The notes: generated by a model from the sequence alone, not told the origin. A stretch of DNA of 64,000 nt from Alphaproteobacteria bacterium (GCA_020632875.1 JACKET010000002.1:62001-126000), one strand, 5' to 3'. Shown: positions 16,360 through 24,742, numbered from the stretch's first letter. Numbers and translations are program-made.

Positions 16360-19290
16360 TCAGGGGCAGGCCGGCACGCCCCACGACCCCGAGATCGCGT
16401 TGGCCGGGAGGTTCGTCATGGTGCCGCCCGCGAAGCAGTCCGTCCCGAACGCCCGCGTGGCCTCGTACTCCACGAAGGTCGAGTCGTACCAGAGGGTCAG
16501 CGACTGCCCGCCCGAGGTCGTCTCGCGCTCGAACACGCCCTCGCCGCCGTTCCCGGTGGTGAAGCCCCGGCCCGTCCCGTCGAACCAGAACGCCACGTCG
16601 GTGGTCCCGACGGCGTCGTCCTGCACGAGGTCGTCGTCGCCGTTGTCGAGGTCGTACATGAAGTCGAACGCGAAGCTGAAGTCACAGTCCTCGTTCGCGG
16701 CACGCGGCGTCCCGAAGTCGCCGTCGCCGAACGAAGCGCGCCCGTCGCACCAGTAGGTCGGGGTGTCGTTGTCCGTCGCGTTCGCGAAGTCAGGATCGAC
16801 GGAGATCGACGCCCCATCGGGCATCGCCGCGCCCGTGCTGTTCGCCGCCGTGTAGGAGACGGAGTCGAGCACGACCGCATCCGTCCCGGTGAGGGTGACG
16901 GTGTCTGCCGTGTCGCCGAGGTTCAGCCCGGTGAAGTCGTCGTCCGCGTAGGGGAGGCCGCCGTTGCGGAGCGGGTCTTCGCTCGACGCGAGGATCGCGT
17001 AGGCGCCCGGCGCGATGACCACGTGCTCGTCGACGACGTAGCTGCCGCTGTTCGTCGTGAGGGTGGCGTTCCGCAGATCGATCGTCTGGGCGCCCTGGTT
17101 CTGGATCTCGATCCACTCGCCGTCGTCGTCGTTCGAGCTCACCGGGTTCGCGAGGATCTCGGTGATCGCGAGGTCGGGCGTGCAGGAGCCCGTCGTCTCC
17201 GTTCCGCACGGCGCGTCGTACCCGTCGCAGTCCTCGTCGAAGTCGTTGCCCGTGATCTCGGTGAGGAGCGGGTTGCAGCCGTACTCGAACGTCACCTCTA
17301 GGGTGGCGAACAGGTACTTGTCGAAGCGGTAGAGCCCGAAGTTCCACGTGCCCGGCGTCGGTGACGTGAAGATGCACTCCTCGGCGTTCCCGTAGTTCCA
17401 GCTGCGGCAGTCGTACGTGGTGAGGCTGGGCTGCCCCACGCGACGCACGTACAGATCGAGGTCGCCCAGGCTCGAGCCCGCGCCGAAGCCGCCGTACGTG
17501 ACGACGCGCATGGTGGTCACGTCGCTCGGGACGGTGAACGTGCCGTACGTCCAGCGGGTATTGCTGCCGCTGGAGGTGTTGGTGAAGGGGCCGCCCTCGA
17601 GGTCGTTGCCCAGGACGCCCACCTCGGTCCACGCATCGCCGATGGAGTCGGCCTCGAAAGAGCCCACGCCGTAGAGGTCTTCGGCGGCCTGGACCGTCGC
17701 GTAGCGCGCGTCGGAGAACCCCGAGAGCTGGCCGAGGTAGGTGGTGAGCGCGCGGTACCAGATCGCGGACGCCCGATCGAGCCCGATGCCGTTCACGGTC
17801 AGGTTGGCGTGCCCGGCATCGGGGTGGGTTCCACCTTCACTCGCGAGGTAGAACGCCAGGTTCGAGATGCCCGAGTTGAGGTGCACGCCGCCGTTGTCGC
17901 TCGTGCCGAACGTCGCCAGCAGGTCGGACAGATCCTGCCAGCGGTCGTCGTAGTGTCCCGTGCTCGCGCCATCCTGGGCGGGGTCGTACATGTACCGGAG
18001 CGCGTCTCCGGGGGTGCCGGGGGTCGTCACGTCTTCCCCGATCTCCCAGATCGACGGGTTCTCCCCCTCGACGTGGGCCTCGACGAGGACGGCGAACACG
18101 TCGGACATGGACTCGTTGAGGGCGCCCGACTCGTAGGTGTAGATGAGGTCGGCGCTGTATTCGGTGACGCCGTGGGTCAGCTCGTGCGCGGTGATGTCGA
18201 GCGACGTGAGTGGCCCGAAGAACGAGCCGTCCCCGTCCCCGAAGGCCATGACCTCGCCGTCCCAGAAGGCGTTCCCGTAGTTGGAGCCGTAGTGGACCAT
18301 CGCGCTGATCACGCCGTCGGGCCCGAACGTCGGGCCCCCGGCCTCGTCCATCCCGTCGCGGCCGTGATCGGTCAGGTAGTAGTCCATCGTGGCCAGCACG
18401 CCGAAGTGCGCGTCGGGCCCGGAGTCGTCCTCGCCGGTGTCGTCGGGGTCGGGGAACGCCACGGTGTCGGGCCCGGCGGAGTACTCGTCCGACTCGAGGT
18501 CGAAGAACGTGGTGCCGTAGCACTGCGTGCCGGGAGGCGGAGTGCAGTCCGAGTACTCGACGTTGTTGCGGAGGTCGTACGTGCCGACGCCGCCGCCCAC
18601 GAGCCTCCAGCCGCCCGTGCTGGTGGTGACGGGGAACGAGATGCTCCCGTTGTACGTGGTGTTCGCGGTGCCGTCGGTGGTCTGGAGGTCGTCGTACTGG
18701 AACAGCGGCTCGTTCGTGCCGGCGTCGACGAACACGACCGGGATGTGCGGGTCGGTGGGGCTCATCTGGCGGATGCGGACGCGGTACGCGTAGTACATCG
18801 AGCCGCGGTGCTCGTAGACGAACAGCTTCGCCTGGGGCGTGTCGGTGGCGGCCTGCCAGCCGCCCGCCGCGTCGACCGCCGCGTCGACGGCCTCGGATTC
18901 GTCGTACAGCACGCTGTTCACGGGCGCGATGTCGCGGAACAGCTTGTCGGTGCTGCCCCGGACGGTGCCGTCGGGGTGGAGGTGGACGAACAGCTGGCCG
19001 CCGAACACGGGCGTGCCCTCGAAGTCCTGCGTCATCCGCACGTGGGCGGTGGAGAGCCCGTCGATGACGGTCTTCTCGACGGTCAGCCCGCCGACGGACG
19101 CGAGCTTGTCGGGGCTCTCGGAGAGGAACTGCGCGACCAGGCCCTCGGCCACGTCCATCTCGGCGCGCGAGCCCGTGGGGAACAGGTTCGTGGCGCTCGG
19201 CGTGGGCGGGAGCGGATCGGGCGCCTCCTCCGGCGTGGTGTTTCCACAGCCGGCGGCGAACAGCGCCAGCAGGACGAGCGAGCGGTTCAT
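16360..19290 (-). CDS. Secreted M4 (thermolysin-type) metalloprotease lipoprotein with PPC and lamin-tail domains
   Basis: A 976-residue protein. Signal MNRSLVLLALFAAGC gives a lipobox with Cys15. FTP propeptide ~30-200 (VFGGQLFVHLHPDGTVRGS). Catalytic domain ~210-560 with zinc motif HELTH (His369, Glu370, His373) and third ligand Glu393 in GALNESMSD; the catalytic His lies in DAGHANLTVNGIG. A pre-peptidase C-terminal-like domain follows (~580-680), then a Cys/Asp-rich MopE-like linker, a lamin-tail domain (~705-815, LAITEILANPVSSNDDDGEWIEIQ) and a final beta domain with FCS-type Cys. It is probably anchored or released at the surface for protein degradation, matching predatory or scavenging myxobacterial lifestyles. 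Confidence 0.93.
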   Translation of the reverse strand: MNRSLVLLALFAAGCGNTTPEEAPDPLPPTPSATNLFPTGSRAEMDVAEGLVAQFLSESPDKLASVGGLTVEKTVIDGLSTAHVRMTQDFEGTPVFGGQLFVHLHPDGTVRGSTDKLFRDIAPVNSVLYDESEAVDAAVDAAGGWQAATDTPQAKLFVYEHRGSMYYAYRVRIRQMSPTDPHIPVVFVDAGTNEPLFQYDDLQTTDGTANTTYNGSISFPVTTSTGGWRLVGGGVGTYDLRNNVEYSDCTPPPGTQCYGTTFFDLESDEYSAGPDTVAFPDPDDTGEDDSGPDAHFGVLATMDYYLTDHGRDGMDEAGGPTFGPDGVISAMVHYGSNYGNAFWDGEVMAFGDGDGSFFGPLTSLDITAHELTHGVTEYSADLIYTYESGALNESMSDVFAVLVEAHVEGENPSIWEIGEDVTTPGTPGDALRYMYDPAQDGASTGHYDDRWQDLSDLLATFGTSDNGGVHLNSGISNLAFYLASEGGTHPDAGHANLTVNGIGLDRASAIWYRALTTYLGQLSGFSDARYATVQAAEDLYGVGSFEADSIGDAWTEVGVLGNDLEGGPFTNTSSGSNTRWTYGTFTVPSDVTTMRVVTYGGFGAGSSLGDLDLYVRRVGQPSLTTYDCRSWNYGNAEECIFTSPTPGTWNFGLYRFDKYLFATLEVTFEYGCNPLLTEITGNDFDEDCDGYDAPCGTETTGSCTPDLAITEILANPVSSNDDDGEWIEIQNQGAQTIDLRNATLTTNSGSYVVDEHVVIAPGAYAILASSEDPLRNGGLPYADDDFTGLNLGDTADTVTLTGTDAVVLDSVSYTAANSTGAAMPDGASISVDPDFANATDNDTPTYWCDGRASFGDGDFGTPRAANEDCDFSFAFDFMYDLDNGDDDLVQDDAVGTTDVAFWFDGTGRGFTTGNGGEGVFERETTSGGQSLTLWYDSTFVEYEATRAFGTDCFAGGTMTNLPANAISGSWGVPACP

Positions 19291-19307
19291 GGAAATCCCC
19301 CAGGCAG

Positions 19308-19335
19308 AACCGGCTTCAGCAGTCCTGCTCCGGTT
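19308..19335. terminator. Hairpin between cytochrome-like lipoprotein and M4 protease genes
   Basis: AACCGG at 19308-19313 pairs with CCGGTT at 19330-19335, with an inner CAG/CTG pairing. It follows the minus-strand stop at 19377 and precedes the protease ATG at 19290. No T-run is present, so it may be a terminator stem or part of the protease leader. Confidence 0.35.
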
Positions 19336-19376
19336 TCATACCCCGAAAACGCCTCGCTCTGGGACCCCTCCGTGCG

Positions 19377-20036
19377 TCACTCGGGAGCGAGGTCGAAGAT
19401 CGTCGGGTAGGCCTCGGGGAAGGGCTGGTGCTCGACGTCGCCGTCGAACAGCGCCGCGAGCACGGCGCAGCGCGGCTCGCCGATGGGACGGCACCCGTCG
19501 GCCACGTCGCGCAGCACGTCGAGGTCCATCACGGTCTCTTCGTCGGGCTTGATGGCGATGGAGGCGTACCCCACGTCGTCGCCCACGGGCACCGGATCCT
19601 CCTCGATGTGGCAGATGCGGCAGACCGTGCCTTGCCCCTCGAGGATCCGGTGGTGGGGGCCCAGCGGGTCGACGGGCTGCTCGACGGGGAGGTGCAGCTC
19701 GCCCTTGAGGGTGTGCAGCGCGTCGATCTTCTCGCCGAACTCGACGACCTCGCTGCCCATCCCGGAAGGCACCAGCGAGAGCGAGAGCGTGTCGAGGAAC
19801 ACGAACAGGCGCGGGCTCAGCGGCCCGTCGGCGGGCTGCGCCGAGAAGGGGTTGGTGGTGGCCTCGACGTGCAGCGGGCGCTCGAGGCTCGCGAGGATGC
19901 ACGCCGCGTCGACCGGGCCGGGCAGCGTGTCGAGGTGCGCCACCATCGCGTCGATCGTGGCGGGGGCGGCATCGCCCGCACACACGGACGGCTGGGGGCC
20001 GCAGCCCGCGAGCGCCAGGAGGAGGAGGGGTCTCAC
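19377..20036 (-). CDS. Lipoprotein with a single CxxCH haem motif
   Basis: 219 residues from a GTG that overlaps the boxR stop (GTGA). Lipoprotein signal VRPLLLLALAGC gives Cys12. A lone VCRICHIEE motif near residue 142 could bind one c-type haem. The rest has DAACILASLERPLHVEATTNPF and DVADGCRPIGEPRCAVLAALF segments, with more Cys. It resembles no cytochrome I can name. Coupling to the benzoate regulator gene is odd and may just reflect operon packing. Confidence 0.7.
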   Translation of the reverse strand: MRPLLLLALAGCGPQPSVCAGDAAPATIDAMVAHLDTLPGPVDAACILASLERPLHVEATTNPFSAQPADGPLSPRLFVFLDTLSLSLVPSGMGSEVVEFGEKIDALHTLKGELHLPVEQPVDPLGPHHRILEGQGTVCRICHIEEDPVPVGDDVGYASIAIKPDEETVMDLDVLRDVADGCRPIGEPRCAVLAALFDGDVEHQPFPEAYPTIFDLAPE

Positions 20037-20857
20037 GGTGCCACCGTAGCCGCGACCTCGCGCAGGCGCTCGACCGACCCCTCGATGCCGCCGGCGCCGG
20101 TGTCGATCGTGACGTCGGCCCGCCGGTACAGGGGCTCTCGCGCGTCGAGCAGGCCCTGGAGCCGGGCGAGCGCATCGCGGAAGCCCTGCATCGGGCGGGT
20201 GTCGCCCTGGGCCGCGACGCGGTCGAGGTGATCGCGGGGCGAGGCGCGCAGCCACACGACCCGTGTGTGCCGATCGAGCAGCGCCCAGCACGCGGCGTCG
20301 GCCACGACGGAGCCGCCGACCTCGACGACCGCGGGGCCCGGTGTGGCGACGAGATCTTCGAGCGCCTCGCGGCAGAACCGGTGGTAGCCGGCCGAACCGT
20401 GCATCTCGAACAGGTCGGAGAGGCGGAGGCCGGCGCGCTGCTGCACGCTGGCGTCGAGCTCGACGAACGGCCAGCCGAGCGCGTCGGCCGCGGCGCGCCC
20501 GATGGTGGACTTGCCCGCGCCACGCAGCCCGATGAGCGCGATCTTCGCGACCCGCGCGGGCGTGGCGGCGCCGAGCAGGGCGTCGGAGGCGGCGGGGTCG
20601 AGCGTCGCGACGTGCCCCGCGATGCGATCCGCGGCGTCGCGCACGTCGCCGAGGCCCGCGACCAGCGTGACGAGCGACACGCCCAGCGCCGACGCGACCT
20701 CGGCGAGCCGCACGACCGACACGTTGGCCGTGCCGCCCTCGAGCTGCCCGAGGAACCGAAGCGACATGCCGGCGCGCTTCGCGAGCTCGCGCTGCGTCCA
20801 TCCGCGGTCGTTGCGGGCGTCGCGCACGCGGATTCCGAGCTCGTTCAGTGTGTCCAT
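20033..20857 (-). CDS. boxR: BoxR-type regulator: XRE helix-turn-helix fused to shikimate-kinase-like domain
   Basis: A 274-residue protein. Residues 8-66 are an XRE helix-turn-helix (VRDARNDRGWTQRELAKRAGMSLRFLGQLEGG). Residues ~100-270 are a shikimate-kinase-like domain with Walker A GLRGAGKST (110-118), which in BoxR/BzdR proteins binds benzoyl-CoA rather than phosphorylating shikimate. It is divergent from boxB, 76 bases apart, with AT-rich repeats in between that fit its operators. A consensus promoter (TTGACG, 16 bases, TATAAT) ends 6 bases before its ATG, so the message may be leaderless. It is expected to repress boxB until benzoyl-CoA appears. Confidence 0.92.
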   Translation of the reverse strand: MDTLNELGIRVRDARNDRGWTQRELAKRAGMSLRFLGQLEGGTANVSVVRLAEVASALGVSLVTLVAGLGDVRDAADRIAGHVATLDPAASDALLGAATPARVAKIALIGLRGAGKSTIGRAAADALGWPFVELDASVQQRAGLRLSDLFEMHGSAGYHRFCREALEDLVATPGPAVVEVGGSVVADAACWALLDRHTRVVWLRASPRDHLDRVAAQGDTRPMQGFRDALARLQGLLDAREPLYRRADVTIDTGAGGIEGSVERLREVAATVAP

Positions 20858-20860
20858 GTA

Positions 20861-20910
20861 CGCATTATATTGCGCTCGCCAGTTACGTCAATGCGTATGA
20901 TATTGCGCCA
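20861..20910. promoter_or_regulatory. boxR-boxB intergenic promoter and probable BoxR operators
   Basis: This is an AT-rich island in GC-rich DNA. On the minus strand TTGACG (20891-20886) and TATAAT (20869-20864), 16 bases apart, form a near-perfect sigma70 promoter for boxR. On the plus strand TATGAT (20895-20900) may be the boxB -10. ATATTGCGC occurs twice in the same orientation, at 20867-20875 and 20900-20908, 33 bp or about three helical turns apart. Each copy overlaps one -10 box. The repeat resembles the TGCA-type sites of known BoxR proteins. Confidence 0.7.
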
Positions 20911-20933
20911 TGTGAACGTCCCAGGGAGGAACC

Positions 20934-22355
20934 ATGGCTTCCATCGACTACAGCGAGCGCATCCCGAACAACGTCGACCTGTCGAGCGATCGGCGGCTGC
21001 AGCGCGCGCTCGAGAAGTGGCAGCCCGACTTCCTCGACTGGTGGCGCTCGGTGGGCCCGCAGGTGCTGTCGACCAACGAGATCTACCTGCGCACCGCAGT
21101 CTCGACGGATGCGGGTGGCTGGGCGAACTTCGGGTACGTCCGCATGCCCGAGTACCGCTGGGGCATCTTCCTCTCCGACAAGGAGAAGGATCGCGTCATC
21201 CCCGCGGGGGACGACGCCGGAAAGCCCGTGTGGCACGAGGTCCCGGGTGAGCATCGCAACGCGCTGAAGCGCATCATCGTCGTGCAGGCCGACACCGAGC
21301 CCGCGAGCGTCGAGCAGCAGCGGTGGCTCGCCAACACGGCGCCGAGCCTCTACGACTGCCGCAACCTGTTCCAGGTGAACGTCGAAGAGGCCCGCCACCT
21401 GTGGGCCATGGTGTACCTGCTCCACGCGCACTTCGGTCGCGACGGGCGCGACGAGGCCGACGCGCTGCTCGAGCGCCGCTCGGGCGACCCCGACAAGCCG
21501 CGCATCCTCGACGCGTTCAACCAGCCCTGCTCCGACTGGCTCACGTTCTTCTGCTTCACGATGTTCACCGACCGCGACGGCAAGTACCAGCTGGCCTCGC
21601 TGGCCGAGAGCGCGTTCGACCCGCTGTCCCGGTCGTGTCGCTTCATGCTGACCGAAGAGGCGCACCACCTGTTCGTCGGCGAGACGGGCCTCGATCGCGT
21701 CATCCGTCGGGCCGGCGAGCTCACGAAGCTCGACCCGAACGGCGATGCCCGCGCGCAGGGCGGCATCGACCTGCAGACCATCCAGAAGTGGGTGAACCAC
21801 TGGTTCTCGTACTGCCTCGACCTGTTCGGCGCCGAGGTCTCGTCGAATGCCGCCGACTACTTCGCGGCCGGGCTCAAGGGCCGGTACCGCGAGGCCGCGA
21901 AGTACGACGACCACTTCGCGCGCACCACGACGATGTCGATCGCGTTCCCGGAGGACGGGAAGCTCGTCGACCGCGACATCCCGCTGCGCGTGGCGATGAA
22001 CGAGGTGCTGCGCGACGAGTACATCGCCGACTGCCAGAAGTCGGTCGACCGGTGGAACCGCACGCTCGAAGAGCTCGACCTCGCCTTCCGGATCTCCCTG
22101 CCGAATCGGCGGTTCTTCCGCCGCCAGGGGCTCTACGCCGACCTGTGCTTCGACCCGCAGGGCCACCCGATCGACGAGGCGACATGGCAGGCGAACGTCG
22201 ACCACTGGCTGCCGACCGCCGACGACCACGCGTACGTCGAGAGCCTGATGCAGCCGGTCTACGCGCCCGGGAAGATGGCCAACTGGATCGCGGCGCCGCG
22301 CCGTGGGATCAACGGCCAGGCGCTGGAGTTCGAGTACGTCCGGACGGACTGCTGA
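20934..22355 (+). CDS. boxB: BoxB, oxygenase component of benzoyl-CoA 2,3-epoxidase
   Basis: A 473-residue protein of normal family length, with a strong ribosome site (AGGGAGGAACC before ATG). Diiron carboxylate motifs are present: VNVEEARHLW (Glu152, His155) and LTEEAHHLFVGETG (Glu242, His245), plus NTAPSLYDCRNLFQ and DWLTFFCFTMFTDRDGKYQL. BoxB converts benzoyl-CoA to its 2,3-epoxide using O2 and electrons from BoxA. BoxA, the BoxC lyase and a benzoate-CoA ligase are not in this window, so the gene is isolated here apart from its regulator. Either the partners lie elsewhere or BoxB serves another epoxidation. Confidence 0.96.
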   Translation: MASIDYSERIPNNVDLSSDRRLQRALEKWQPDFLDWWRSVGPQVLSTNEIYLRTAVSTDAGGWANFGYVRMPEYRWGIFLSDKEKDRVIPAGDDAGKPVWHEVPGEHRNALKRIIVVQADTEPASVEQQRWLANTAPSLYDCRNLFQVNVEEARHLWAMVYLLHAHFGRDGRDEADALLERRSGDPDKPRILDAFNQPCSDWLTFFCFTMFTDRDGKYQLASLAESAFDPLSRSCRFMLTEEAHHLFVGETGLDRVIRRAGELTKLDPNGDARAQGGIDLQTIQKWVNHWFSYCLDLFGAEVSSNAADYFAAGLKGRYREAAKYDDHFARTTTMSIAFPEDGKLVDRDIPLRVAMNEVLRDEYIADCQKSVDRWNRTLEELDLAFRISLPNRRFFRRQGLYADLCFDPQGHPIDEATWQANVDHWLPTADDHAYVESLMQPVYAPGKMANWIAAPRRGINGQALEFEYVRTDC

Positions 22356-22926
22356 TCTCAGGCTCCGCGGACCAGAACTCCCGCGTCCACGGCGGGAGCT
22401 CGGCGAGCACGGCCTCGAACGCAGCGGGGTCGACGAGGTGGCGCCGGACCGCGGCCGCGACGTCGGCCACGGCGGAGGGCGGCGCGAAGTTGTGCTCGGC
22501 GCGGAGGCCCTGGGCCTCGCGCGTCCAGCCGTCGCGCGTCCCGACCGGGGACAGGGGCTCGTCGGGGTCCCAGTCGGCGACGTAGAGCGCGCGCAGCCCC
22601 ACGGGCAGCGTGCGGGCGAAGCGGAGGGAGTCGGCGAGCGGGAGCCGGCGCCGGAACGCCTGGAGCACGCCCCGCGTCATGGTGAACGTCTTGACGGTCA
22701 AGACCTCTGTGCCCCCGGAACGCGGCGTTTCAGCCGCGTTCACAGGGGGTACCGAGGTCCCGTCAAGACGTTCAGTGGTGGAGATTTCGTCGGGACGACG
22801 CCCGCTTGCGGGCGGTGGCCGACGAAATGCGCGGTGGCTGGTCTCGATGCCTGCCGTCTCGGCGGCATCCTCGAGGTACGCGTACAGATGGTCGCGGCAG
22901 CGCTGGTATTCGTGGGGGACGGGCAC
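22309..22926 (-). CDS. DUF2267 protein interrupted in frame by a palindromic insertion
   Basis: A 205-residue frame from GTG 22926 (GAGGAGG ribosome site). Residues 1-33 (VPVPHEYQRCRDHLYAYLEDAAETAG) and ~80-185 (FTMTRGVLQAFRRRLPLADSLRFARTLPVGLRALYVADWDPDEP) are the two parts of a DUF2267 domain. About 45 residues between them (RRPPPASGRRPDEISTTERL and onwards) are encoded by hairpin-rich DNA and have no counterpart in the family. The frame stays open through the insertion, so a protein with an extra loop may be made. The last ~15 codons overlap the boxB end tail to tail. Follows the CBS and SDR genes in one operon, 9 bases after the SDR stop. Confidence 0.7.
   Translation of the reverse strand: MPVPHEYQRCRDHLYAYLEDAAETAGIETSHRAFRRPPPASGRRPDEISTTERLDGTSVPPVNAAETPRSGGTEVLTVKTFTMTRGVLQAFRRRLPLADSLRFARTLPVGLRALYVADWDPDEPLSPVGTRDGWTREAQGLRAEHNFAPPSAVADVAAAVRRHLVDPAAFEAVLAELPPWTREFWSAEPEISSPSGRTRTPAPGR
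22684..22828. repeat. MITE/REP-like palindromic insertion inside the DUF2267 gene
   Basis: Unit A, 22684-22773: perfect 14-bp terminal inverted repeats (GAACGTCTTGACGG / CCGTCAAGACGTTC) enclosing an inner hairpin with arms GAACGCGGC/GCCGCGTTC and a GTGCCCCC/AGGGGGTAC pairing. Unit B, 22784-22828: hairpin with arms ATTTCGTCGG/CCGACGAAAT and inner GCCCGC/GCGGGC. The ends and lack of stop codons fit a small non-autonomous element or a REP doublet that entered in frame. Confidence 0.75.
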
Positions 22927-22935
22927 GAGGCCTCC

Positions 22936-23724
22936 TCAGCGCGTGGCGGTCTCGGCAGCATCCCAGAGGGCGCGCCGGGCCCGCGGGTCTTCGGCGAGGG
23001 CGTGCGGCACGTCGGGATGCGTGCGGCGGAACCACACGCCCGTGCCGCCGGACTCGAGCGCCGTGAGGACCGCGTGGGCGCCGACCTCCGGCGGCTTGAA
23101 GACGGGCTTCAGCACGGTGTCGGCCATCAGGCGGAGGAACCACGGTGCGGCGTCCTGGGCCGAGGTGCGGATGGCGCCGGGATGCACCGCATTGACGTGC
23201 GCCCAGGGCCAGCGGGCCGCGAGCTCGAAGGTGAAGAGCACCCGATGGAGCTGGCTGTCCGCGTTCGCTGCACCGGCGTCCCAGGGGCGCGACCGCCAGT
23301 CGAGGTCGTCGAGCACGAGGGTGCCGTGGCGGTGGTACAGCCCGGCCAGGTTCGCGACCCGCGCCTCGCCGGAGGCCCGCAGGCACGGCTCGAGCAGCGT
23401 CGTGAGGAGGAACGGCCCGAGCACGTGGACCTGGAACATGCGCTCGTGCCCGTCGGGGGTCTCCTCGCGGACGGGCGTGTACGTGCCGGCGTTGTTGACG
23501 AGGGCGTGGAGCGGCCCGCCCGAAGCGATCGTGTCCGCGGCCTCGCGCACGGACGCGAGGTCGGCCAGATCGCAGCGCACGGCCTCGGCGTCGAGGTCGA
23601 CGCGCAGGGTCTCCATCTTCGCCACGTCGCGGCACAGCAGCACGACGCGATCGCCCCGTGCTGCGAGGGTCTCTGCGAGGGCGCGCCCGATGCCGGAGGT
23701 CGCGCCGGTGACGGCGATGCGCAT
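22936..23724 (-). CDS. Short-chain dehydrogenase/reductase-fold protein without the catalytic triad
   Basis: A 262-residue Rossmann protein with the nucleotide motif TGATSGIG (6-13) and the NNAG motif (LHALVNNAGTY). The active-site positions are changed: the Ser region reads VANLAGLYHR instead of VNVSS, and the Tyr-x-x-x-Lys region reads NADSQLHRV, so Tyr and Lys are Asn and Gln. All three catalytic residues are therefore missing. It probably binds NAD(P)(H) as a sensor or structural protein. The start overlaps the CBS gene's stop (TGATG). Confidence 0.85.
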   Translation of the reverse strand: MRIAVTGATSGIGRALAETLAARGDRVVLLCRDVAKMETLRVDLDAEAVRCDLADLASVREAADTIASGGPLHALVNNAGTYTPVREETPDGHERMFQVHVLGPFLLTTLLEPCLRASGEARVANLAGLYHRHGTLVLDDLDWRSRPWDAGAANADSQLHRVLFTFELAARWPWAHVNAVHPGAIRTSAQDAAPWFLRLMADTVLKPVFKPPEVGAHAVLTALESGGTGVWFRRTHPDVPHALAEDPRARRALWDAAETATR

Positions 23725-24491
23725 CAGTCCGCCCAGGCGTGGTCGATGGCGGCCTTCACCACGTCGCGGCGGGTGAGGACGGCCACCGCGCGGCCCTCCG
23801 CGTCGAGGAGGGGAACCGCGCCCACGCGCTGGTCGACGAGCAGGTTGGCGGCGTCGATCAGCGGGGCGTCGGCGGGGACCGAGAGCAGCGGGCGCCGGCG
23901 CCACACCGCGGCCAGGGGGAGCGAGCGCCCCCTCCGGATGCCTTCGGAGACCAGGTCGCGGTGCGAGACCACCCCGACCGCGCGGCCCCCGTCGGTGACC
24001 ACGACGTGCCGGACGTGGGCGAGGCGCATGTGCTGGTCGGCGTGGCACGCGTCCTCGTCGATCGACACGCTGTGGACGGGCGTCGAAGCGACAGCACGCG
24101 CGGGGACCCCGTCGGGCAGGTGGTCGAGCGCGGCGCGCACGCCGTCGTGCTCGGTGAGGACGCCGACGAGGCTGCCGTCGCCGGCGCACACCACGACGAC
24201 GGTGTCCTGCAGCAGGGCGCGCATGGCTTCACCGAGCAGGTCGGTGCGCAGGATGGGCGCCTCGCTCGTGACGTCGCGCGCCGTCTTCGCGGACCCCCAG
24301 CCGAACCAGGACCCGGCGCGGAGAGTGCCCTGATCGTCGAGATCCTCCTGCCGCACGACGCCCATCGGATGCCCGTCGTGCATCACGGGCACCTGGCGGC
24401 CCTCGCAGGCTTCGAGGGTCTTCGCGACGAGCCCGATGGGCGCGCCCGAGGGGATCGAGACTGCGGGCGACGTGACGTGGCGGTAGAGCAT
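23724..24491 (-). CDS. Protein with four CBS repeats
   Basis: 255 residues made almost only of CBS modules in two Bateman pairs: ~1-50 (VTSPAVSIPSG, GHPMGVVRQEDL), ~65-120, ~130-185 (VVVTDGGRAVGVVSHRDLVSEG) and ~195-250 (AEGRAVAVLTRRDVVKAA). CBS pairs bind adenine nucleotides, so this is likely an energy-state sensor with no attached effector. A ribosome site (GAGGACTCCC) supports ATG 24491. The frame remains open upstream and holds Cys pairs, so a zinc-ribbon extension cannot be fully excluded. Operon leader for the SDR and DUF2267 genes. Confidence 0.85.
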   Translation of the reverse strand: MLYRHVTSPAVSIPSGAPIGLVAKTLEACEGRQVPVMHDGHPMGVVRQEDLDDQGTLRAGSWFGWGSAKTARDVTSEAPILRTDLLGEAMRALLQDTVVVVCAGDGSLVGVLTEHDGVRAALDHLPDGVPARAVASTPVHSVSIDEDACHADQHMRLAHVRHVVVTDGGRAVGVVSHRDLVSEGIRRGRSLPLAAVWRRRPLLSVPADAPLIDAANLLVDQRVGAVPLLDAEGRAVAVLTRRDVVKAAIDHAWAD

Positions 24492-24711
24492 GGGAGTCCT
24501 CGGAACCGCGCAGTGCAAGCACCGTTCCAGCGGATGCATCGGTCCGACCGGCACCTTCGGTCGGAACCTGTGGCATCTCGCACACGTGCTGCGGCATTCG
24601 GCACAGCGCGTCGTCGCTCGGGGGGCGGGACTCCAGTGCTCCGCGGTGACCCAGCCTGTCCCGATTGTGCCAGAGCCTCCGCGAAACGCCTTCCCACACG
24701 AGAGGATCGGG

Positions 24712-24742
24712 TGTCCAATTCGGGTCAGACCCGAACGGGACA
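24712..24742. repeat. 31-bp palindromic element, copy 2
   Basis: It has the same length and layout as the element at 1790-1820: TGTCC, then GGGTC-A-GACCC in the centre, then GGACA, symmetric about 24727. It lies between the divergent CBS gene and the di-haem cytochrome gene. A dispersed palindromic repeat. Confidence 0.7.

Noticed and set aside
24492..24640. Zinc-ribbon-like Cys pairs in frame before the CBS protein (CAECRSTCARC, CLHC)
   Set aside because: No start codon with a ribosome site supports the extension, while ATG 24491 has one; kept only as a possibility in the CBS entry.
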